Part shown: one piece after another, positions 34,948 to 44,361 of the stretch
How positions within the stretch are numbered: the first letter of the stretch is position 1
Layout of the letters: every line of letters begins with the position of its first letter
DNA from: an uncultured Clostridia bacterium
GTDB taxonomy: Bacteria; Bacillota; Clostridia; Oscillospirales; Ruminococcaceae
Assembly: GCA_944385905.1 (NCBI GenBank)
Contig: CALWZA010000024.1
Span: 1 to 57,774, forward strand
Direction of reading: 5' to 3'
Length of the DNA: 57,774 nt
Notes under the pieces: generated by a model
What the model was told of the DNA's origin: nothing
Database searches by the model: none
What the model saw: the letters and a program-made list of their open reading frames with translations, nothing else
Made by a program: the position numbers and the translations under genes

Positions 34948-36768
34948 ATGTGCGGAATAGTAGGGTACGTAGGAAAAAGAGATTGCACAAAAGTTCTTAT
35001 TGACGCACTTTCAAAGCTCGAATACAGAGGATATGACTCCGCAGGTATAGCGGTTTTTGAAAACGGCGGTATTTCAGTCGCAAAAACGAAAGGAAGACTT
35101 AGGGACTTGTGTGAGAAAATGAAAAAGACTCATATTCCTTCAGGTCATTCCGGAATAGGCCATACCAGATGGGCTACTCACGGCGAGCCTAACGACGTGA
35201 ATTCCCATCCTCACGCGGGAGGAAAGGTTACTATCGTTCACAACGGCATAATTGAAAACTACAAGGCATTAAAAGATTTTCTTGTTTCAAAGGGAAGACA
35301 TTTTCAAAGCGAAACCGACACAGAAGTTGTGGCACAGCTTTTGGACTATTACTACTGCGGAAATCCTATCGAATGCATACAAAAAACATTGTCAGAAATT
35401 CAGGGAAGCTTTGCTTTGGGCATTATTTTTGCCGACCGCCCCGATGTTGTCTATGCAGTCCGCCGCGAAAGCCCTTTGATTGTTGGGCTTGGCAAGGACG
35501 AAAACTTTATTGCGTCCGACGTAACGGCGATTTTGCAGTACACACGCGATTATTATCTGCTTGAGCATGACGAGATTGCCGTTTTAGGCATGGACGGCGT
35601 CAAGGTTTTTGACTCTCACGGCTCTGAAATCAAAAAGGAGAGAAAAACCGCCGACTGGGATGTTGACGCCGCTGAAAAACAGGGATACGAGCATTTTATG
35701 CTTAAAGAAATTCATGAACAGCCGACCGCGGTTAAGACAACTATTACACCGAGGATATCAGACGGACTTCCTGATTTGTCAGAATGCGGAATTACCGTTG
35801 AAAAGCTAAGAAGCTTTAATCAGATTTTTATTGTTGCGTGCGGAACTGCCATGCACGCCGGACTCGTCGGAAAATACATCATTGAGGAGCTTGCGCGAGT
35901 ACCTGTTGTTGTTGACATAGCATCTGAATTCAGATACAGAAATCCTCTCGTCGGTGTCGGAGATCTTGTTATCATCATTTCTCAGTCGGGCGAAACCGCC
36001 GACAGTCTTGCCGCTTTAAGGCTTGCGAAAAGTTTAGGCGCTTCGACTCTCGGAATTGTCAACGCCAAGGGCAGCTCTATCGCAAGAGAATCCGATATGC
36101 TGATTTACACTCACGCGGGCCCGGAAATAGCTGTTGCTTCCACAAAAGCATATATGGTTCAGCTTTCGGTTATGTATTTGTTCGCTTTTGAGCTTGCTTT
36201 AGCTAAGGAAAAAATAGATGAGGCAGAATGCAGAAGACTTATCGGACTTCTGAGGCAAACCCCGGACCTTATAGCTTCTATTCTCGAAAGCGCCGACGCC
36301 TGCCAGAAAATTTCCTCTCAGCTTATAAACGCCGACCACCTGCTCTATATCGGCAGAGGTCTTGACTATGCGCTTTCCATGGAGGGCAGCCTTAAGCTCA
36401 AGGAAATAAGCTACATTCACAGCGAATCGTATGCCGCCGGAGAGCTTAAGCACGGCACAATCTCGCTTATTACAAACGGAATGCCTGTTATCGCTGTCGC
36501 AACGCAGACAAAACTTCTTGAAAAGACTGTAAGCAACATAAAAGAGGTAAAGGCAAGAGGCGCGAAAACAATTGTAGTTTGTCAGCAGGGCATGGAAATT
36601 GACCCGTCGGCTGTGGATTTCAAAATTGAGATTCCGAAATTTGAAGACATTATTATGCCGATGCCTGCGGTTGTTCCTCTCCAGCTTATCGCGTACTACA
36701 CTTCGGTTTTAAGAGGAAACGACGTTGACAAGCCGAGAAACTTAGCCAAGTCGGTAACGGTCGAATAA
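34948..36768 (+). CDS. glmS: Glutamine-fructose-6-phosphate aminotransferase (isomerizing)
   Basis: 606 residues. Cys2 (MCGIVGYVG) is the glutaminase nucleophile; GHTRWATHGEPNDVNSHPH and HNGIIENY bind glutamine. Two SIS domains follow (VACGTAMHAGLVGKYIIEEL, IIISQSGETADSL) and the C-terminus is PRNLAKSVTVE as in all GlmS. It makes glucosamine-6-phosphate for cell wall synthesis. TTTCGGAGG precedes the start. Monocistronic. Confidence 0.98.
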   Translation: MCGIVGYVGKRDCTKVLIDALSKLEYRGYDSAGIAVFENGGISVAKTKGRLRDLCEKMKKTHIPSGHSGIGHTRWATHGEPNDVNSHPHAGGKVTIVHNGIIENYKALKDFLVSKGRHFQSETDTEVVAQLLDYYYCGNPIECIQKTLSEIQGSFALGIIFADRPDVVYAVRRESPLIVGLGKDENFIASDVTAILQYTRDYYLLEHDEIAVLGMDGVKVFDSHGSEIKKERKTADWDVDAAEKQGYEHFMLKEIHEQPTAVKTTITPRISDGLPDLSECGITVEKLRSFNQIFIVACGTAMHAGLVGKYIIEELARVPVVVDIASEFRYRNPLVGVGDLVIIISQSGETADSLAALRLAKSLGASTLGIVNAKGSSIARESDMLIYTHAGPEIAVASTKAYMVQLSVMYLFAFELALAKEKIDEAECRRLIGLLRQTPDLIASILESADACQKISSQLINADHLLYIGRGLDYALSMEGSLKLKEISYIHSESYAAGELKHGTISLITNGMPVIAVATQTKLLEKTVSNIKEVKARGAKTIVVCQQGMEIDPSAVDFKIEIPKFEDIIMPMPAVVPLQLIAYYTSVLRGNDVDKPRNLAKSVTVE

Positions 36769-36780
36769 TCTTTCAAGCAC

Positions 36781-36824
36781 AAAAAAAGCAGCAGTTAAAC
36801 ACAAACTGCTGCTTTGCTTTTTAT
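36781..36824. terminator. Bidirectional terminator between glmS and the convergent coaD cluster
   Basis: AAAGCAGCAGTT / AACTGCTGCTTT hairpin, with TTTGCTTTTT on the plus side and a run of seven A before it, so it can serve both strands. Confidence 0.88.
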
Positions 36825-36844
36825 GCGAATAAGATCCCGAAAAA

Positions 36845-37300
36845 TTATTTCTTTTCTGCTTCCTTTAATGCCGCTCTTGTTCCTCTGACTTCGCTGAGGT
36901 TCTTTACAAGGAGCTTTTCGGTTTCATCCAAAAGCTTATCCATTCTAGCTGACATTGCCGCACGGATTTCGCTGTCCATTTTTTTCGCCTGAGTAAGCAT
37001 TTCTTCCGCTGTTTCCCTCGATTTTTTAACAATTTCCTCGTTTGAAACGATTACTTTTGCTCTTTCCTCGGCCCTCTTGATAATTTCCTCCGCTTTAGCG
37101 TTCGCCTCGGTGATTATCGAGCTTCTGTCGGCAACCATCTGCTTTGCTTTCTTGATTTCGGAAGGCAGGTTGTATCTGATGCTGTCAATGTACTCTCTCA
37201 TCTTTTCAGTATCAACCATGCTCTTTTTCTTTGACAGAGGTACCGACACCGCCTTGTCAAGCAAATCATCCATCAGCTCCAAAATTTCGTCGATAGTCAT
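36845..37300 (-). CDS. Coiled-coil protein of unknown function next to coaD (ATP synthase subunit B-like)
   Basis: 151 residues, almost all charged helix. It starts TIDEILELMDDLLDKAVSVPLSKKK, then IRYNLPSEIKKAKQMVADR and a long coiled coil with alternating EA/KA/RA pairs (ANAKAEEIIKRAEERAKVIV). Such proteins are coded beside coaD in many Clostridia and are often labelled ATPase or V-type subunit H by coiled-coil similarity; I would not take that as a function. Confidence 0.8.
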   Translation of the reverse strand: MTIDEILELMDDLLDKAVSVPLSKKKSMVDTEKMREYIDSIRYNLPSEIKKAKQMVADRSSIITEANAKAEEIIKRAEERAKVIVSNEEIVKKSRETAEEMLTQAKKMDSEIRAAMSARMDKLLDETEKLLVKNLSEVRGTRAALKEAEKK

Positions 37301-37341
37301 AAATTTCCGTCCTTTCTCAAAAACCGCTGTGCGGCCGATTA

Positions 37342-37827
37342 TTAATAATTCTTAATTAGCCTTTTTTTGATCACACCGAGTATCTGAGGCGGCACAAAAT
37401 GGCTTATATCGCCGCCGAAGCTCGCAATTTGCTTGACCACACTTGAGCTTAGATACATATTTTCGGCTTTTGTTGTTAAAAACACCGTCTCAGCGTCGGG
37501 ATAAAGCTTTTTATTGGTCAGCGCCATCTGAAACTCATACTCAAAGTCGCTTACCGCTCTAAGCCCCTTAACAATAGCTATTGCTCCTGTTTTTTTTACA
37601 TAATCAGCAAGCAATCCGTCGAAAACATCAGTTTCGACATTCGGTATGTCAGACGTCACTGCCCTTATCATTTCAACACGCTCTTCCGAAGTGAAGCTCG
37701 CTGTCTTTCCCGGATTTACGGACACCAGAATTATCACCTTGTCAAAAAGCTTTGAAGCTCTGAGTATTATATCCAAATGCCCGAGTGTGACCGGATCAAA
37801 GCTTCCCGGGCAAACCGCTATCCTCAT
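37342..37827 (-). CDS. coaD: Phosphopantetheine adenylyltransferase
   Basis: 161 residues. CPGSFDPVTLGHLDIILRAS holds the TxGH motif, and YLSSSVVKQIASFGGDISHFVP closes the active site. Fourth step of coenzyme A synthesis. It follows rsmD by 26 bases, the usual pair. Confidence 0.97.
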   Translation of the reverse strand: MRIAVCPGSFDPVTLGHLDIILRASKLFDKVIILVSVNPGKTASFTSEERVEMIRAVTSDIPNVETDVFDGLLADYVKKTGAIAIVKGLRAVSDFEYEFQMALTNKKLYPDAETVFLTTKAENMYLSSSVVKQIASFGGDISHFVPPQILGVIKKRLIKNY

Positions 37828-37853
37828 AAATCTATTCCACCTTGCTTATTTGC

Positions 37854-38405
37854 TTATTCTTCGCTGCCATCTTTAATATTGTATATCGTGACCGCAGTTT
37901 TTCCGTATCTGTATCGCTTTTTAAGCTTAAATCTTCCGATTTCCTCCGGAAGTTCAAGACCTGCCTCATGCTCGCACACAGCAATTCCGGCGCCGCTCAT
38001 TTTTTTATCGAGAAGCGGAAGAGCTTTTTGAATTATATCATTATTATACGGAGGGTCAAGAAAAGCTATATCTATTCCCGGTTTCGCGACCTGAAGATAT
38101 TCAATAGAATCCATATTCAGAAGTCTCGACTTTGACAAAAAACCGCAGCTGTTTACATTTTCTTTTATAACATTAAAAGCCTCTCTGTTTTTCTCAACAA
38201 AAACACAGTGCCTTGCTCCTCTGCTTAAAGCCTCGATTCCGAGCTGACCTGAGCCGCCGAAAAGATCCAGCGCCGAAGCACCCTCTATTTCAAACTGAAT
38301 AGCTGAAAATACAGCCTCCTTGACCATATCTGTGGTCGGTCTGACATCGACTCCTTCAAGAGTTTTCAGCTTTTTGCCCCTTGCAGTTCCTGTTATTACT
38401 CTCAT
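37854..38405 (-). CDS. rsmD: 16S rRNA (guanine-966-N2)-methyltransferase
   Basis: 183 residues. MRVITGTARGKKLKTLEG, then RPTTDMVKEAVFSAIQ, ALDLFGGSGQLGIEALSRGA for SAM binding and the catalytic DPPY in IAFLDPPYNND. It methylates G966 during 30S assembly. First gene of the rsmD-coaD cluster. Confidence 0.96.
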   Translation of the reverse strand: MRVITGTARGKKLKTLEGVDVRPTTDMVKEAVFSAIQFEIEGASALDLFGGSGQLGIEALSRGARHCVFVEKNREAFNVIKENVNSCGFLSKSRLLNMDSIEYLQVAKPGIDIAFLDPPYNNDIIQKALPLLDKKMSGAGIAVCEHEAGLELPEEIGRFKLKKRYRYGKTAVTIYNIKDGSEE

Positions 38406-38545
38406 GATTTCTCAGCGCATACTTTTTCAAGCACACGTTTCTCCTTTCAACTGCATATATCTTATTTATTATACAACACATATGTCAAAATGTCTACACA
38501 AAAAACAATTCTTAAGAGATTTTTATCGTTTTTATTCTCTTTTTG

Positions 38546-40411
38546 TCATGTTATCAGCTCATCAATTACTTTTTCTTTAAGCTCCGCCGCCGTTTCAAAG
38601 CTTATTCCCGCTTCTTTAGCGATTTCATCCACTGTTGCGGATTTCAGCGCCTCTTTTGTTTTAAAAGCAGCAATAAGCTTTGCGGCTTTCTTTTCGCCTA
38701 TTCCTTTTACTCTGGTAAGCTCAAGCGCAAAACCTGATTTTTTATGCTTTTGCGCCTGATATGACACTGAAAATCTGTGAACCTCGTCCTGAATCCTTGT
38801 AATCAGCGCAAAAGCCGCTCTTGTCTTGGAAACGCTTATTTCCCCTCCGTTTGTAGCGATAGCTCTCGTTCTGTGTTTTGAATCCTTAACAAGTCCGAAA
38901 ACAGGAACGCTTATTCCCATTTCTCTGAGCATCGGCTCAACCGCTCCGACGTGTCCTTTTCCTCCGTCAAGAAAAATCAAGTCGGGAAGCTTTGAAAAGC
39001 CCTCGTCGGTCTCCTCCTGAGAATTCTGAGACTCGAAATAGCGGTTAAATCGCCGTTTCAGCACCTCACGCATACAGGCGTAATCGTTTTGACCGAAAAC
39101 AGTCTTTATCGAAAACTTTTTATAATACTTCTTCTGTGGCCGTCCGTTCTCAAAAACAACCATTCCCGCAACCATATCAGCAGACGACAGGTTCGATATG
39201 TCATAGCACTCGATATACTTAGGCGGCGACTGCATTCCCAAAACTTTCGCAAGCTCGTCGAGAGCCGCTATTTCTTTTCCCGAACGTCCGACCTTTATGG
39301 AAAGATACTCGCTTGCGTTGCTTTTGGCAAGCATTGTGAGCTTGAGCATCTCCCCTCTCTGCGGAGAGATTATTGAAACTGCGTGACCGCATTTTTCCCT
39401 CAAAAATCGTTCGAGAAGCTCTTTGTTTTCAATAGGCTCGTCTATATATATTTCCTTTGGTATGTCGGTTTTATTCTGATAGTACTGTGACAGAAAATCC
39501 TCCCGAAGTTCTGAGTTGTCCTCATTTTCGCCGAGGAAAAAGTCTGACTTGTCAAACAGCCTGCCGCCGCGGTACATCAGCACGGATATACACGCCTGCG
39601 ATGAGCTTCTGGCTACTCCGATTATGTCGGTGTCCTTTACGGATTTTTCAAATATCTTCTGCTTTTCCGCCGCCCCTTTTATAGCGTTTATCCTGTCACG
39701 AAGACGTGCCGCCAATTCAAAGTTCATTTCCTCTGCAGCTGCGTTCATCTCTTTTGTGAGCCTTTCGACTGATATTCCGCTTCCGTTTTTAATGTACTCG
39801 ACCGCTTCCATTACAATCTTTTGATAGTCCTCTGAAGATATGTCCCCTCTGCACACGCCCATACACTGCTTTATTGAATAATTAAGGCACGGGCGCTGTT
39901 TTTTAAAATCTCTCGGAAACTTTCTTGTGCATGTCGGAAGGGCAAACACCTTGTTTACCTCCTCGACAGCCTGTTTTGACACAAAGCCGCTCGTGAAAGG
40001 ACCTATATACTCTCCTGTTCCCTTTTTCTGAAGCTCTCTTGTTATTCTCGGATATTCCTCATCGGAAATTTTTATATAGCTGTAACCCTTATCGTCTTTT
40101 AAAAGTATATTATAATGAGGCTGGTTTTGCTTTATAAGTGAAGCTTCCAAAACAAGCGCCTCATATTCGCTGTCTGTTACTATAAAATCATAGTCGTAGA
40201 CGTGCTGAACCATTTTCGCTACTTTAGGAAGATGGTCTGCTGACTCTCGAAAATAACTCGTAACTCTCTTTTTTAAGCTCTTCGCCTTGCCTATATATAT
40301 TATATTCCCTGTTTTGTCCTTCATCAGGTAACACCCGGGACTAAGGGTCAGCTTTGATGTTTTTTCTCTTAAATAAGGGAGTCTTGGATTCTGTTCATTT
40401 GTAATCTTCAC
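38546..40411 (-). CDS. uvrC: UvrABC system protein C
   Basis: 621 residues. The GIY-YIG nuclease is at the start (SPGCYLMKDKTGNIIYIGKA). CMGVCRGDISSEDYQ, the UVR motif near residue 190 (KEMNAAAEEMNFELAARLRD), the RNase H-like nuclease with YDISNLSSADMVAGMVVFENG (in part) and LIFLDGGKGHVGAVEP, and the C-terminal helix-hairpin-helix pair follow. The start is GTG 40411, six bases after AGGAGG; an upstream in-frame ATG at 40474 lies on the promoter and has no site. Confidence 0.96.
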   Translation of the reverse strand: MKITNEQNPRLPYLREKTSKLTLSPGCYLMKDKTGNIIYIGKAKSLKKRVTSYFRESADHLPKVAKMVQHVYDYDFIVTDSEYEALVLEASLIKQNQPHYNILLKDDKGYSYIKISDEEYPRITRELQKKGTGEYIGPFTSGFVSKQAVEEVNKVFALPTCTRKFPRDFKKQRPCLNYSIKQCMGVCRGDISSEDYQKIVMEAVEYIKNGSGISVERLTKEMNAAAEEMNFELAARLRDRINAIKGAAEKQKIFEKSVKDTDIIGVARSSSQACISVLMYRGGRLFDKSDFFLGENEDNSELREDFLSQYYQNKTDIPKEIYIDEPIENKELLERFLREKCGHAVSIISPQRGEMLKLTMLAKSNASEYLSIKVGRSGKEIAALDELAKVLGMQSPPKYIECYDISNLSSADMVAGMVVFENGRPQKKYYKKFSIKTVFGQNDYACMREVLKRRFNRYFESQNSQEETDEGFSKLPDLIFLDGGKGHVGAVEPMLREMGISVPVFGLVKDSKHRTRAIATNGGEISVSKTRAAFALITRIQDEVHRFSVSYQAQKHKKSGFALELTRVKGIGEKKAAKLIAAFKTKEALKSATVDEIAKEAGISFETAAELKEKVIDELIT

Positions 40412-40433
40412 TGTAAGCCTCCTCTCTCGCTTT

Positions 40434-40462
40434 ATTTTAACACAATGTTTTATCATATTCAA
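40434..40462 (-). promoter_or_regulatory. Sigma-A promoter of uvrC
   Basis: TTGAAT at 40457-40462, 17-base spacer, TAAAAT at 40434-40439. It lies back to back with the flavin reductase promoter, 20 bases away. Confidence 0.75.
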
Positions 40463-40481
40463 CAGCAAAGACACATTTCAC

Positions 40482-40510
40482 TTGAATTTTGTATAAAACT
40501 GCGCTACAAT
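40482..40510 (+). promoter_or_regulatory. Sigma-A promoter of the flavin reductase gene
   Basis: TTGAAT at 40482-40487, 17-base spacer, TACAAT at 40505-40510, 26 bases before the start codon. Confidence 0.75.
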
Positions 40511-40535
40511 AATATCAATCAAACATAATGAAAGG

Positions 40536-41054
40536 ATGATATTTATGAACAAAGTGTTTAATGAAATTAACGTCTCAGAAATTGAATTTTCCCCTTTTAA
40601 ACTCATCGGCAAGGACTGGTGCTTGGTCGGCGCAGGCAATGAAAACGGATTTAACATGATGACGGCTTCATGGGGCGGGGTCGGAGTGCTCTGGAACAAA
40701 AACGTCGCAACAATTTACATAAGACCTCAAAGATACACAAAGAAGTTTATCGATTCCTGCGATTACTTTACACTCTCGTTTTTCAGCGAAGAATACAAAA
40801 ATGCCCTGAAGCTTTGCGGAACGGTCTCGGGCAAAGATGTTGACAAAGCAAAAGAAACCGGTCTGACTCCTGTTTTCAAAGACGGTTCGGTTATGTTTGA
40901 GCAGGCTAAACTCACGCTTGTCTGCAAAAAGCTTTATGTTCAGCAAATGACTCCGGAAAGCTTCTTGGACAAGTCCGCGCTAGAGAACTTTTATCAGCAA
41001 AATGACTTTCACTGGGTTTATGTGGGAGAAATTTTAAAGGCATACGAAAAATAA
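40536..41054 (+). CDS. Flavin reductase family protein
   Basis: 172 residues. The split-barrel FMN-binding fold is seen from GNENGFNMMTASWGGVGVLWNK (in part), IYIRPQRYTKKFIDSCDYFTLSFF and LCGTVSGKDVDKAKETGL. Such short anaerobe proteins bind FMN and transfer electrons; the partner is unknown. Single gene with its own promoter and terminator. Confidence 0.88.
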   Translation: MIFMNKVFNEINVSEIEFSPFKLIGKDWCLVGAGNENGFNMMTASWGGVGVLWNKNVATIYIRPQRYTKKFIDSCDYFTLSFFSEEYKNALKLCGTVSGKDVDKAKETGLTPVFKDGSVMFEQAKLTLVCKKLYVQQMTPESFLDKSALENFYQQNDFHWVYVGEILKAYEK

Positions 41055-41086
41055 TAAAACATCGCAAAATTCAGAATGCAAACAAA

Positions 41087-41137
41087 AGTGGCTGGGAAAC
41101 TTTCAGAAGAAAGATTTCCAGCCGCTTTTTTATTTTT
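41087..41137 (+). terminator. Intrinsic terminator of the flavin reductase gene
   Basis: AGTGGCTGG..CTTTC / GAAAG..CCAGCCGCT long hairpin followed by TTTTTTATTTTT. Confidence 0.88.
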
Positions 41138-41148
41138 AAGCTTTAAGT

Positions 41149-42519
41149 TTATAAATTCAATGCCGCGTAATCAGCATTAAACTGTTTTAAAATCTCTTTG
41201 AGAACATCTGCATATGATGACTTGATTTCCGCCCAAGTAGTTGAGTACATTGAATTGCGGGTGACCGGGTCAGCAGCCGCTAAGTACTCGGCATTTATGC
41301 CGCTGGTGAAATCAAAAATATAGTTTGTGTTTGCAATCTGATAAATAGCCTCCTGCATCTCAAGCTGCTCGTCTGTCCAGCCGTTCTGCTTAGCCTGATT
41401 TATGCTGATCTGCTTAACCTCATCACTCATTGAAGCAAGTCTCTTGCAGGACATATAAACCGCAACGCCCTCCGGGTTCGGCGCGCCTACGCAAATATGC
41501 ACACCGTCATCAACGCCGCTTGCGCCCGCATTGATATAATATGTATCACCGTCAGGATCCTTAGGCATAGGAACAAACATAGCTCCGTCAACCTTTGGGT
41601 CAAATCCGTAAGGCCCTACAGGCCAGAACAGCGTCTGTCCGGACTCAATGCCAGCCATTTCCAAAACTACCCATCCGTAAGCTTCTCTCGGATAGTATAC
41701 TGAATGTTTTGAAAGATCATACATAAAGTTTGCGACTTTTTCGAGTCTTGGGTCATCGATGTTGCAGACGACCTGACCGTCCTTAATTTCTGTAAGAGGA
41801 ACGCCGGCGGTCATCATTATAGCTCCCTCGAAAAACCAGCCGTCAAGAGCCCACCTTTCTTCATCGGGATTCGTAAATTCGACGCACATTTCCTCGAAAA
41901 CATCCCAATCCCAATCGCCCGCATAGAAAAGTTCTGCAGGATCATCAAAGCCGTATTCCTCAATTGTATTTCTATTATATACGCATACGCAGCCTATTGG
42001 AGAGATGTTTGTAATGATAGCATATCTCTCATCACCGAGTCTGAACATATTATTTGCATCGGCCAGATCTTTCCAAAGGTCATCCTCAAGATCAATATAG
42101 TCGTTTACAGGAGCACACATTCCCGTCATCGCTCCGGTCGGAAACGTATCGCTGTCTACAGGATAGAAGTCAGGCGAATTTCCTCCGAGAATCAGGTTCG
42201 CCATAGCTGTGAAGCGCTCGTCCCAAGCAGCCTGCATATACTCTATTGTTCCGCCAAACTTTTCTGTAAACATAACATAGTCCGGATCAATCGTCTCAGC
42301 GTCTGCAGAAGGATTAATATCATAAAAAGAAAACCACTTAATCGTTTTATTTTCAAGCGTTAAATCATCAAGAGCCGTTGCGACATTTGCTACTGTGCTT
42401 GCGTCTTCAGACGACAAAGTAGCTGTTACTTTCTGCGAATCATTTCCTCCTCCGCACGCTGCAAGGGAGGCAACCATAACAAAAGCTAATACACCGGTAA
42501 AAAATTTTTTTAATTTCAT
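41149..42519 (-). CDS. Extracellular solute-binding lipoprotein, copy 1
   Basis: About 456 residues. The start is ATG 42519 (MKLKKFFTGVLAFVMVASLAAC), a lipoprotein signal peptide with the acceptor Cys at residue 22. The mature part has the layout of sugar-binding proteins of ABC importers (family 1): VMFTEKFGGTIEYMQAAWDERF, LILGGNSPDFYPVDSDTFP, VPLTEIKDGQVVCNIDDPR, YMSCKRLASM. It is closely related along its length to the next gene, so the two come from a tandem duplication. No permease or ATPase gene lies beside it. The ligand is probably a sugar, from fold and neighbourhood only. Confidence 0.85.
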   Translation of the reverse strand: MKLKKFFTGVLAFVMVASLAACGGGNDSQKVTATLSSEDASTVANVATALDDLTLENKTIKWFSFYDINPSADAETIDPDYVMFTEKFGGTIEYMQAAWDERFTAMANLILGGNSPDFYPVDSDTFPTGAMTGMCAPVNDYIDLEDDLWKDLADANNMFRLGDERYAIITNISPIGCVCVYNRNTIEEYGFDDPAELFYAGDWDWDVFEEMCVEFTNPDEERWALDGWFFEGAIMMTAGVPLTEIKDGQVVCNIDDPRLEKVANFMYDLSKHSVYYPREAYGWVVLEMAGIESGQTLFWPVGPYGFDPKVDGAMFVPMPKDPDGDTYYINAGASGVDDGVHICVGAPNPEGVAVYMSCKRLASMSDEVKQISINQAKQNGWTDEQLEMQEAIYQIANTNYIFDFTSGINAEYLAAADPVTRNSMYSTTWAEIKSSYADVLKEILKQFNADYAALNL

Positions 42520-42603
42520 CACACACTTTCCTTTCGTTTGTAAAATCCACATGAATAAAATAATCATATTCACAATAATATTTTATCACCATATTTATTG
42601 TGA

Positions 42604-42622
42604 TTCTTCTGATATATTGACT
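42604..42622 (-). promoter_or_regulatory. 19-base element shared by both solute-binding genes (copy 1)
   Basis: The minus strand reads AGTCAATATATCAGAAGAA, then 15 unrelated bases, then TGATAAAATAT at 42578-42588. The same 19 bases and the same spacing occur at 44343-44361. It lies 85 bases before the start codon and covers where a -35 region should be. The flanking 42623-42870 is AT-rich and shows no gene. Confidence 0.6.
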
Positions 42623-42870
42623 ACTAAAGAAATCGTGATATTTCTTTTTGTGCAAATAATATTTGCGCGGCTATAGCTAATCGATTTAATTACCTACAAG
42701 TGATTATAATCTCTATATATTTTTATGCTGGATTTATTTTAACCAATAATATTATCAATTTATTCGCCTATAATTATTCAATTAAAGCCGTGTATTATTT
42801 TGATGTGAATAATAAGGAAAAATTTGAATAAAAAGTAATTTTAAATTTCCTTGTGTATTAATAGGCATGC

Positions 42871-44250
42871 CTATGACAGCGCCGCTAAATCAGCATTAAC
42901 TTGCTTCAGAATTTCTTTCATTGCATCTCCGTATGTAGCTTTTATTTCAGCCCATGTAGACGGCGGCTCTCCCATTGACGCTCTCTTTACAGGATCCATC
43001 AGATCGTAATATTCGCCGCTGATGCCTTCTGAGAAATCAATTACATTGTTTTCAAGAGCAATTTGTTTGAGAGACTCAATCATTTCGAGCTGCTCATCTG
43101 TCCAGCCTTTCTGTTTCGCCTGCTTTATATTTATTTGCTTTACTTCATCACTCATTGAAGCAAGTCTCTTGCAGGACATATAAACCGCTACGCCTTCAGG
43201 GTTCGGAGCGCCTGCGCAGATATGAACTCCGTCATTTATATCTACTACGCCTGCGTTTATGTAATATCTGTCGCTGTCAGGATCCTTTGGCATCGGAACT
43301 ATCATTGTATTTTCAAAGCTCGGGTCAAAGCCGCCTGTATCATTTGTTCCGACAGGCCAGAAAAGCGTTTGTCCTGATGAGATTCCGCTCATATTCAGAA
43401 CTACCCAGCCGTATGACCACCTCGGATATACAACGCCGTTTTTAGCCAGATCATACATGAAGTTCGCTGTTTTCTCAAATCTCGGGTCGTCGATATTGCA
43501 CACAAACTGACCGTCTTTGAGCTCAGTCAGCGGAACTCCTGCAGTCTGCATAAGTGCAGCCTCAAAAAACCAACCGTCGATTGCATATTTCTCTTCTTCG
43601 GGGTTGGTAAACGTAACGCACATGTCCTTGAACACATCCCATGTCCACTTTCCTTCATAGAAAAGCTCGGCAGGATCATCAAAGCCGTATTCTTCCATTG
43701 TGTCTCTGCTGTAAACGCAAAGATATCCGGCAGGAGACAAATTGATAACTATCGCATAGCGATTATCTCCGATAGAATACATCTCATTTGCTTCCTTCAA
43801 ATCTACCCAGAGGTCGTCGTCAAGATCTATATAATCATTGACAGGCATACACATTCCGGACATAGCTCCGCTTGGAAACGTATCAACGTTTGCAGGATAA
43901 AAGTCAGGTGAGTTCCCGCCTAAAATCTGGTTTGCGAGCGCAGTAAAGCGTTCTCCCCACACAACCTGTGTATACTCTATTTTGCCTCCGAATTTTTCGG
44001 TAAACATTACGTAATCTGCCGGAATCGTCTCATCGTCCGGAGAAGGATTGATATCGTAAAAAGAAAACCACCTTATCGTTTTGTTCTCAAGAGTCAGGTC
44101 ATCAAGAGCTGTTGCTACGTCCGCTACGGTGTTTGCGTCTTCGGAAGACAATGTGGCTGTTACTTTTGCCGTTTCACTTCCTCCGCACGATGCGAGGGAC
44201 GACATAATCGCAAAGGCAAGGACCACGCTAAAAATTTTTTTGATTTTCAT
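42871..44250 (-). CDS. Extracellular solute-binding lipoprotein, copy 2
   Basis: About 459 residues from ATG 44250, which follows AAAGGAGAG. The signal peptide MKIKKIFSVVLAFAIMSSLASC has its lipid-attachment Cys at residue 22. Motifs match copy 1: VMFTEKFGGKIEYTQVVWGERF, GGNSPDFYPANVDTFPSG, VPLTELKDGQFVCNIDDPRF, EGVAVYMSCKRLASMSDEVKQI. Differences cluster in the C-terminal third and around residue 290, where this copy has a small insertion (NDTGG). Different ligand ranges are possible. Confidence 0.85.
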   Translation of the reverse strand: MKIKKIFSVVLAFAIMSSLASCGGSETAKVTATLSSEDANTVADVATALDDLTLENKTIRWFSFYDINPSPDDETIPADYVMFTEKFGGKIEYTQVVWGERFTALANQILGGNSPDFYPANVDTFPSGAMSGMCMPVNDYIDLDDDLWVDLKEANEMYSIGDNRYAIVINLSPAGYLCVYSRDTMEEYGFDDPAELFYEGKWTWDVFKDMCVTFTNPEEEKYAIDGWFFEAALMQTAGVPLTELKDGQFVCNIDDPRFEKTANFMYDLAKNGVVYPRWSYGWVVLNMSGISSGQTLFWPVGTNDTGGFDPSFENTMIVPMPKDPDSDRYYINAGVVDINDGVHICAGAPNPEGVAVYMSCKRLASMSDEVKQINIKQAKQKGWTDEQLEMIESLKQIALENNVIDFSEGISGEYYDLMDPVKRASMGEPPSTWAEIKATYGDAMKEILKQVNADLAALS

Positions 44251-44342
44251 TATACGCTCTCCTTTTAAACTATAATTTTCTCGTATACGCGCAAAAAAAT
44301 TGTATATTTGTATATCATATTTTATCATTTCATAATATTATC

Positions 44343-44361
44343 TTCTTCTGATATATTGACT
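44343..44361 (-). promoter_or_regulatory. 19-base element shared by both solute-binding genes (copy 2)
   Basis: Identical 19-mer to 42604-42622, again 15 bases before TGATAAAATAT (44317-44327), 93 bases before the start codon of copy 2. Confidence 0.6.

Noticed and set aside
42623-42870. TTGACT on the plus strand in the 19-base shared element as a plus-strand promoter
   Set aside because: No -10 box at a proper distance and no plus-strand gene follows in either copy.
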